This document shows positions 56,640 to 64,000 of a DNA stretch of 64,000 nt, piece by piece; the stretch's first letter is position 1, and each line of letters opens with the position of its first letter. The stretch covers positions 41,888 to 105,887 of the forward strand of contig CAJNDS010000605.1 in the NCBI GenBank assembly GCA_905221605.1. Reading direction: 5' to 3'. This stretch comes from Symbiodinium natans. Taxonomy: Eukaryota; Sar; Dinophyceae; Suessiales; Symbiodiniaceae. The notes under the pieces were generated by a model. The model saw nothing but the letters and a program-made list of their open reading frames with translations, ran no database searches and was not told the DNA's origin. Both the position numbers and the translations under genes were made by a program.

Positions 56640-57596
56640 TCACCCTTAAGTTTTTGGAAAACTGAGCTCCCGAAATGACAAATCGCAAGCAGTGTCCCCC
56701 GTAAGCGTTTGGAAAACTGAGCTCCCAAAACGATAAATCGCAAGCAGTGTCCCTCTTAAGTTTTTGGAAAACTGGGCTCCCAAAATGACAAATCGCAAGC
56801 ATTGTTACCCCTGAAGTTTTGGAAAACAGGGCTTCCAAAATGACAAATCGCAAGCAGAGTCCCCTTTAAGCGTTTGGAAAACTGAGCTCCCAAGATGAGA
56901 AGTCACAAGCATTGTCCCCCTGAAGTTTTGGAAAACAGAGCTTCCAAAATGACAAATCGCAAGCAGTGTTCCCCTCTAAGTTTTTGGAAAACCGAGCTCC
57001 CAAAATGACAAATCGCAAGCGTGCCCCCCTTAAGTTTCTGGAAAACTGAGCTCCCAAAATGACAAATCGCAAGCAGTGTGCCCCCTTAAGTTTTTGGAAA
57101 ACCGAACTTTCAAAATGACAAATCGCAAGTAAGTGTTCGGAAAACTGAGCTCCCAAAAGGACAAATCGCAAGCAGTGTCCCCCTTCAGTTTTTGGAAAAC
57201 GGAGCTCCCAAAATGACAAATCGCAAGCTGTGTCCCCCCTCTTTTTTTTGGAAAACTGAGCGCCCAAAATGACAGATCGCAAGCAGTGCCCCCCTGATTT
57301 TTTTGGAAAATGGAGCTCCCAAAATGATAAATCGCCAGCAGTGTCCCCTTTAAGTTTTTGGACAACTGAGCTCCTAAAATGATGAATCGCAAGCAGTGTC
57401 CACCCTAAAGTTTTTGGAAACCTGAGGTCCCAAAATGACAATTCGCAAGCAGTGTACCCCTGCTTTTGGAAAACGGAGCTCCCAAAATGTCAAATCGCCA
57501 GCAGTGTCCCCCGCAAGTTTTTGAAAAAACGGAGCTCCCAAAATGACAAATCGCAAGCAGTGTCCCCCTTAAGTTTTTGGAACACTGAGCTCCCAC
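56640..57596. repeat. ~56-bp satellite (AAATGACAAATCGCAAGCAG)
   Basis: About 17 diverged tandem units with landmarks TTTTTGGAAAACTGAGCTCC, AAATGACAAATCGCAAGCAG and TGTCCCCCTT. The same satellite reappears at 63925-64000. Minus-strand frames up to 191 codons are by-products. Confidence 0.95.
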
Positions 57597-57740
57597 ATTC
57601 TACATATTCAAGGTTAGATAGTTTAGATAGTTTAGGTGGTTTCGGGCCTTTCTACCCTGTCCCCCTGGCCGCCTGGCGCCCCTCCCCCCCCCGGTGGCTT
57701 AAATAGGGTTTATTTGGAAGCTAGGGCTCGGGTTTTGCCC
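57597..57740. other. Spacer between satellites and modules
   Basis: Unique sequence with TTTAGATAG-like words; nothing coding. Confidence 0.4.
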
Positions 57741-60060
57741 GTGGCAAAGAGAAGATGGTACTCGTCTTCGTCTTTCCTCTCTTTCTTGTCTTTCTTCTCT
57801 CTTGTTCGTTTGCCTTTGAAATAAAAAACCAAAGGAAGAACAATGAAAATGAAAGGAACTCGCTTTCTTTTCCGTTTGGGAACAATGGAAAGAACCGAGG
57901 AGATAGGGCAAGGGGAGGGATACGCTGAAGCATGGACAGGGGCCACGTCACTTTCCCCAACCATTGAAAAAGCATAAGAAAAGAAAAGGGCCTCCATTTC
58001 CCTGTGTTTTTGTCTTTTCTTGTGTTTTTTGTCGGTGAAGAGAAGGGAGAAGGGAGAAGGAGGAGGATAAATAGACAGGATTGATTCTTAACAGGAAGAG
58101 CAAAGACAAGAATAGAAGAGAGATTAATAAAGGAGAAGGAAAGACAAAACAAGGCACAGAGAAGATGGAACTTATCGATCCTCTCTCCCTTATCTCTCCC
58201 TTCCCTCTTCCTTGTCGAAATAAGGAAAACAAAAAGGAAGAAGTATGAACAAAGGAGAAGGGTAAGGAAAGGAACAGAAGAGATGAGAAGTGGGATATGA
58301 TGAAGTACGGCAAGGTCCACATGCAAGGAGTCACCAGCTTTATCATTCAAGTTCCTTTCCTGCTTTTAATCAGTTAAAAGGTAATAGATGGAGAGAAGGG
58401 AAAAAGACGTGAGAGAGGAGAGATCACAAGGATGCCTTTTTTCTGGAAGCGTACAGCAAGCGCCTGCTTCCATCGCGCATAGAGTGAGATAGAGAGACTG
58501 AGAGACTGAAAGACTGAGAATGAGTGAGTGAGAGATAGAGGTAGGGACAGGGAAAGAGCGAAAGCTAAAGAAAGAGCGAAAGAAAGATAGATAGCGACAG
58601 GGATAGAGACAGAGAGAGACATTGTTGTTTTTTGTTTCGGGGGCGTCCTTTTTTTCTCGCTTGAAAGATGCAGAAAACGATCCAAAGGGACACCCGTTCC
58701 ATCGCCCATGGCCAAGAGAAGATGGTGCTTGTCTTCATCTTTCCTCTCTTGTCTTTGTTCTCTCTTGTTCGTTCCCCTGTAAAATAAAAAAGCCAAAGAA
58801 AGAACCATGAAAATGAAAGGAACTCGCTTTCTTTTTCCGTTTGGGAACAACGATAATAGCCGAAGAGATACGGCGAGAGGAGGGATATGCTGAAGCATGG
58901 AGGAGGGCCTCGGGCAAGCAGCCAACCCCGCTCACTTTCCCCAACCATTGAAAAAGGATAAGAATGGAAAAAGGGCCTCCGTCCCCCTCTTACTTTAATT
59001 TCTATTGTGTTTTTGTCGTTGAAGAGGAGGGAGAGAGAAGGAGGAAGAGCAAAGACAAGAATAGAAGAGAGATTAATAAAGGAGAAGGAAAGACAAACCA
59101 AGGCACAGAGAAGATGGAACTTATCGATCCTCTCTCCCTTATCTCTCCCTTCCCTCTTCCTTGTCGAAATAAGGAAAACAAAAAGGAAGAAGTATGAACA
59201 AAGGAGAAGGGTAAGGAAAGGAACAGAAGAGATAGGCCGAGAAGTGGGATATGATGAAGTACGGCAAGGTCCACGTGCAAGGAGTCACCAGCTTTATCAT
59301 TCAAGTTCCTTTCCTGCTTTTAATCAGTTAAAAGGTAATAGATGGAGAGAAGGGAAAAAGAAGTGAGAGAGGAGAGATCACAAGGATGCCTTTTTTCTGG
59401 AAGCGTACTGCAAGGAATAGAAGAGACAGGAAGCAAGGAGAGGGACGGACTAAACAAGGCGCAAAGAAGGTGGCATTCCTCTAGACCCATCATCTCTCCC
59501 CTGTCCCTTTTGAATGAGAAGGTGCGTCCTTTTTTCTCGCTTGAAGATGCAGAAAACGATCCAAAGGGACACCCGTTCCTTACCCATGGCAAAGAGAAGA
59601 TGGTGCTTGTCTTCATCTTTCCTCTCTTGTCTTTGTTCTCTCTTGTTCGTTTCCCTGTAAAATAAAAGCCAAAGCTAGAACAATGAAAATGAAAGGAACT
59701 CGCTTTCTGTTTCCGTTTGGGAACAACGATAATAGCCGAAGAGATAGGGCGAGAGGAGGGATATGCTGAAGCATGGAGGAGGGCCACGGGCAAGCAGCCA
59801 ACCCAGCCATTTTCCCCAACCATTGAAAAAGTATGAGAATGGAAAAGGGCCTCCATTCCCCTCTTGTTTTCTTTTCTTGTGTTTTTTCCGTTAAGCAAAA
59901 AGGAGGAGGAGAGATAGACAGGATTGCATTTTTAACAGGAAGAGCAAAGACAAAACAAGGCACGAAGAACATGGGACTCATCTTTATCGATCCTCTCTCC
60001 CTTATCTCTCCCTTCCCTTTTTCTTTTCGAAATAATGACAACAAAAAGGATGAATTGTGA
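57741..60060. repeat. Triplicated ~0.9-kb module
   Basis: A block beginning at about 57741, 58708 and 59580 (AAGAGAAGATGGT...TCTTTCCTCTCTTGTCTTTG, ...GGAACTCGCTTTCTTTTTCC, ...GGAGGGATATGCTGAAGCATG). A second block, 58075-58400, is nearly identical to 59045-59360. No gene recognised; the 100-209 codon frames change between copies. Confidence 0.9.
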
Positions 60061-60079
60061 AAACAGGAGCAGGGTAAGG

Positions 60080-60135
60080 TTGGTACTGTTGAACCGCCTT
60101 GTTTTAGAGGAAACAGGGCGGTTCAACAGTACCAA
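60080..60135. other. Perfect 19-bp inverted repeat (hairpin)
   Basis: TTGGTACTGTTGAACCGCC (60080-60098) pairs exactly with 60117-60135 around an 18-base loop. A third copy of the left arm, with one change, lies at 60163-60181. Confidence 0.85.
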
Positions 60136-60199
60136 ACTTTCAGAGACATTCTCTAAGAACATTTGGTACTGGTGAACCGCCTTGTTTTAAAGGAAAAAG

Positions 60200-60415
60200 G
60201 GGCATAATTTAATTCGTAGTAATCTCCAGATTTACCCCTAATTGAATTGGTTTAAACAATTTAACTAATTGAATTTATTTAAAGAATTTACTCCCGCAGA
60301 ACTAAATTATTTAAATTGTTTTTCACGCATTCGGATTAAATTAATTTAGATAATGTAATTCTGTGGAATTAAATTATTTAAATACATTAAATTGTATTAA
60401 GTAGAGGTAAATCTA
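60200..60415. other. AT-rich island
   Basis: About 200 bp rich in TTTAAAT and AATTTA words, bounded by CCAGATTTACCCCTA and TAGAGGTAAATCTAG, which are inverted relatives. It lies between the hairpin and the 87-bp satellite; possibly a small element or an easily melted region. Confidence 0.6.
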
Positions 60416-60419
60416 GAGA

Positions 60420-63318
60420 CCTGCAAATGCCACACAAAACGGAAGAGGGTAGGAACAACTTTGCGGGTCGAAATTTGCCGGGATCCCCTTGGCGCCCTGC
60501 GAACGTCCTGCAAATACCACACCACACAAAACGGAAGCGGGTAGGTGCAACCTTTACAGGTCGAAATTTGCCGGGATCCCTTTAGCGCCCTGCCAAAGTC
60601 CTGCAAATACCACACAAAACGGAAGAGGGTAGGAACAACTTTGCGGGTTGATATTTTCCGGGACCCCTTGGCGCCCTGTCAAAGTCCTGCAAATACCACA
60701 CAATACGGAAGAGGGTAGGAACAACTTTGCGGGTCGAAATTTGCCGGGATCCCCTTGGCGCCCTGCCAAAGTCCTGCAAATACCACACAAAACGGAAGAG
60801 GGTAGGAACAACTTTGCGGGTTGAGATTTGCCGGGATCCCCTTGGCGCCCTGCCAAAGTCCTGCAAATACCACACAAAAAGGAAGAGGGTAGGAACAATT
60901 TTGCGGGTTGAAATTTGCCAGGATCCCCTTGGCTTCCTGTCAAAGTCCTGCAAATACCACACAAAACGGAAGAGGGTAGGAAAAACTTTGCGGGTCGAAA
61001 TTTGCGGGATCCCCTTGGCGCCCTGTCAAAGTCCTGCAAATACCACGCAAAACGGAAGAGGGTAGGAACAACCTTTACGGGTCGAAATTTGCCGGGATCC
61101 CCTTGGCGCCCTGCCAAAGTCCTGCAAATACCACACAAAACGGAAGAGGGTAAGAACAACTTTGCATGTCGAAATTTGCCGGGGTTCCCTTGGCGCCCTG
61201 CCAAAGTCCTGCGAATACCACACAAAACGGAAGAGGGTAGGAACAACTTTGCGGGTCGAAATTTGCCGGGAGCCCCTTGGCGCCCTGCCAAAGTCCTGCA
61301 AATACTACACAAAAAGGAAGAGGGTAGGAACAACCTTTACAGGTCGAAATTTGCCGGGATCCCCTTGGCGCCCTGCCAAAGTCCTGCAAATACCACACAA
61401 GAAGGAAGAGGGCAGGAACAACCTTTACAGGTCGAAATTTGCCGGGATCCCCTTGGCGCCCTGCGAAAGTCCTGCAAATACCACACAAAACGGAAGAGGG
61501 TAGGAACAACTTTGCGGGTCGAAATTTGCCGGGATCCCCTTGGCGCTACCACGCAAAACGGAAGAGGGTAGGAACAACCTTTACAGGTCGAAATTTGCCG
61601 GGATCCCTTTGGCGCCCTGCCAAAGTCCTGCAAATACCACACAAAACTGAAGAGGGTAGGAACAATTTTGCGGGTTGAAATTTGCCAGGATCCCCTTGGC
61701 TTCCTGTCAAAGTCCTGCAAATACCACACAACACGGAAGAGGGTAGGAACAACTTTGCGGGTCGAAATTAGCCGGGGTCCCCTTGGCGCCCTGCGAAAGT
61801 CCTGCAAATACCACGCAAAACGACAGAGGGTAGGAACAACTTTGCATGTCGAAATTTGCCGGGATCCCCTTGGCGCCCTGCCAAAGTCCTGCAAATACCA
61901 CACAAAACGGAAGAGGGTAGGAACAACTTTGCCGGGTTGAGATTTGCCGGGAGCCCCTTGGCGCCCTGCCAAAGTCCTGCAAATACCACACAAAACGAAA
62001 GAGGGTAGGAACAACCTTTACAGGTCGAAATTTGCCGGGATCCCTTTGGCGCCCTGCCAAAGTCCTGCAAATACCACACAAAACGGAAGATGGTAGGAAC
62101 AACTTTGCGGGTTTAAATTTTGCGGGATCCCCTTGGCGCCCTGCGAAAGTCCTGCAAATACCACACAATACGGAAGAGGGTAGGAACAACTTTGCAGGTT
62201 GAGATTTGCCGGGAGCCCCTTGGCGCCCTGCCAAAGTCCTGCAAATACCACACAAAACGGAAGAGGGTAGGAACAACTTTGCATGTCGAAATTTGCCGGG
62301 ATCCCCTTGCGCCCTGCCAAAGTCCTGCAAATAACACACAAAACGGAAGAGGGTAGGAACAACTTTGCAGGTCGAAATTTGCCGGGATCCCCTTGGCGCC
62401 CTGCCAAAGTCCTGCAAATACCACAAAACGGAAGAGGGTAGGAACAACTTTGCGGGTTGAGATTTGCCGGGATCCCCTTGGCGCCCTGCGAAAGTCCTGC
62501 AAATGCCACACAAAACGACAGAGGGTAGGAACAACTTTGCATGTCGAAATTTGCCGGGATCCCCTTGGCGCCATGCCAAAGTCTTGCAAATGCCACACAA
62601 AACGGAAGAGGGTAGGAACAACTTTGCGGGTCGAAATTTGCCGGGATCCCCTTGGTGCCCTGCGAAAGTCCTGCAAATACCACACAAAACGGAAGAGGGT
62701 AGGAACAACTTTGCATGTCGAAATTAGCCGGGATCCCCTTGGCGCCCTGCCAAAGTCCTGCAAATACCACGCAAAACGGAAGAGGGTAGGGACAACTTTT
62801 ACAGGTCGAAATTCGCCGGGGTCCCCTTGGCGCCCTTCCAAAGTCCTCCAAATACCACACAAAACGGAAGAGGGTAGGAACAACTTTGCGGGTTGAGATG
62901 TGCCGGGATCCCCTTGGCGCCCTGCAAAAAGTCCTGTAAATACCACACAAAACGGAAGAGGGTAGGAACAACTTTGCAGGTCGAAATTTGCCGGGATCCC
63001 CTTGGCGCCCTGCCAAAGTCCTGCAAATACCACACAAAACGGCAGAGGGTAGGAACAACTTTGCGGGTCGAAATTTGCCGGGATCCCCTTGGCGCCCTGC
63101 AAAAAGTCCTGCAAATAACACACAAAACGGAAGAGGGTAGGAACAACTTTGCAGGTCGAAATTTGCCGGGATCCCCTTGGCGCCCTGCCAAAGTCCTGCA
63201 AATACCACACAAAACGGAAGAGGGTAGGAACAACTTTGCGGGTTGAGATTTGCCGGGATCCCCTTGGCGCCCTGCGAAAGTCCTGCAAATGCCACACAAA
63301 ACGGAAGAGGGTAGGAGC
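60420..63318. repeat. 87-bp satellite, about 33 copies
   Basis: The unit contains GGAAGAGGGTAGGAACAAC, TCGAAATTTGCCGGGATCCC, CTTGGCGCCCTGCCAAAGTC and CTGCAAATACCACACAAAAC. Because 87 is a multiple of three, several frames stay open for hundreds of codons on both strands. Variation is mostly single-base and small indels; one unit near 61540 is shortened. Confidence 0.97.
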
Positions 63319-63324
63319 ATTGTA

Positions 63325-63765
63325 AAGTCCCTCTTAGGGTTTAGGGTTCAGGGTTTGGGGTTTAGGGTTTATGGTTCAGACCCTAAATCCGAACCTCTAC
63401 GCGTCCTCAAAGCCCGACTCCTCAAGTCAAAGCTAAGCCATTTAAACCGCTAAATCCGGAGACGCTTAAATACCCCCCAAACCGACCCCAAACCCTAAAC
63501 CCCAAATCCTAAATCCCTAAACCCCAAACCCTCTAAACCCCAAACCCTAACCCCAAATCACAAACCCTAAACTCTTAAACCGCAAACCCCTTAACCCTCA
63601 GCCAAAACCACAAACCCTCAACCCTGAGCTACCCTAAACCCCAAATCCTAAACCCCTAAACCCCCAAACCCCCAAGCCCTAAACCCTAAACCCCAAACCC
63701 TACCTCAACCCTAAACCCTCAACCCTAAACCCAGAAACCCCAAACCCTAAACCCTAGACTAGGTA
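63325..63765. repeat. Degenerate TTTAGGG then CCCTAAA-type block
   Basis: A few TTTAGGG words at 63337-63375, then CCCTAAA, CCCCAAA and CCCTCAA variants to 63760. Confidence 0.85.
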
Positions 63766-63875
63766 AGGAACAAGGGGTAAGGATTAAGGAATAGGGAATA
63801 GAGAATAGGGAATAGAGAATAAGGAATAAGGAATAAGGAATATTGAATAAGGAATAAGGATCAAGGAATACAGAC
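63766..63875. repeat. GGAATAA / GGAATAG 7-base repeat
   Basis: About 13 seven-base units: an AT-richer repeat with the same period as the telomere-like arrays. Confidence 0.9.
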
Positions 63876-63924
63876 CAAGATCCTCACCAAGGCCACGGGT
63901 CAAATAATACATAAAGGGTTCTCT

Positions 63925-64000
63925 TACAAGCAGTGTACCCCTTAAGTTTTGGAAAACAAAGCTCCCAAAATGACAAATCGCAAGCAGTGTCCCCCGCAAA
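63925..64000. repeat. 56-bp satellite, running off the window
   Basis: Matches the 56640-57596 satellite and continues past the right edge. Confidence 0.92.

Noticed and set aside
56228-56743. Arginine-rich 171-codon frame
   Set aside because: Produced by the CTTCTC microsatellite.
57721-58350. 209-codon minus-strand frame in the repeat modules
   Set aside because: The corresponding stretches in the other module copies carry different frames and stops, so the frame is not maintained.
62018-63297. Open frames of 394 and 425 codons on the minus strand
   Set aside because: They lie wholly in the 87-bp satellite, whose period is a multiple of three. Overlapping frames on both strands are equally long, so length is not evidence of coding.
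60420-63318. CRISPR array
   Set aside because: The 87-bp units are continuous and similar over their whole length, with no repeat/unique-spacer alternation and no cas genes.
1-64000. A chromosome end
   Set aside because: TTTAGGG-type arrays are short, scattered and in both orientations through the window. None forms a long single-orientation terminal block at either edge.
1-64000. rRNA, tRNA or spliced-leader genes
   Set aside because: I recognised no conserved rRNA segments or tRNA cloverleaf in a read-through. A covariance-model search would be decisive and I could not run one.

Overview
The window looks like nuclear DNA of a eukaryotic protist. Four observations point this way. Many short, well-spaced open segments carry intron-like GT/GC/GA...AG borders. 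Hundreds of dispersed copies of the plant/alveolate-type telomere unit TTTAGGG/CCCTAAA are present. Long microsatellites and satellites occur. There are no bacterial-style operons outside one mobile element. The TTTAGGG repeat, the probable use of GC and GA as well as GT splice donors, and an IS1595/Merlin-like transposase would all suit an alveolate such as a dinoflagellate. That placement is inference; no rRNA or other lineage marker was seen.

Layout. (1) About 0.7-21.2 kb: a mosaic of putative exons (about 30-140 bp) on the + strand between telomere-like arrays. Typically a CCCTAAA array lies just upstream of an exon and a TTTAGGG array just downstream, so the introns begin with G-rich and end with C-rich telomere repeat. 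The best chain, 14936-17563, can be spliced in one continuous reading frame across nine exons. A possible terminal exon ends with TAA at 20899. (2) 22728-28973: a 6.2-kb mobile element with matching terminal inverted repeats inside (AT)n. It holds three uninterrupted minus-strand genes: an IS1595/ISXO2-like DDE/D transposase, an AAA+/SF3-like P-loop ATPase, and an acidic low-complexity protein. A dense palindromic array of GATTGAA motifs lies upstream of the third gene. (3) 29.0-53.2 kb: a TG/CT microsatellite, then the exon/telomere-repeat mosaic again, including two short membrane-protein exon sets, a tandemly duplicated exon, small MITE-like families and a minus-strand RNase H fragment. (4) 53.5-64.0 kb: a gene-poor repeat block with diverged 0.5-1 kb modules, a CTTCTC microsatellite, a 56-bp satellite, an AT-rich stretch with a perfect hairpin, a 33-copy 87-bp satellite, and degenerate telomere-like repeats.

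None of the host-type genes could be named. Exon calls rest on open frames, splice-site sequence, phase agreement and protein-like composition. The DNA is GC-rich, so two or three frames are often open at once and individual borders may be wrong. In several cases I chose between nearby acceptors so that phases agreed, which weakens each single call although the chains remain informative. The mobile element's three genes are the most secure coding annotations. The opposed telomere-repeat introns and the three-gene element are the two observations most worth following.
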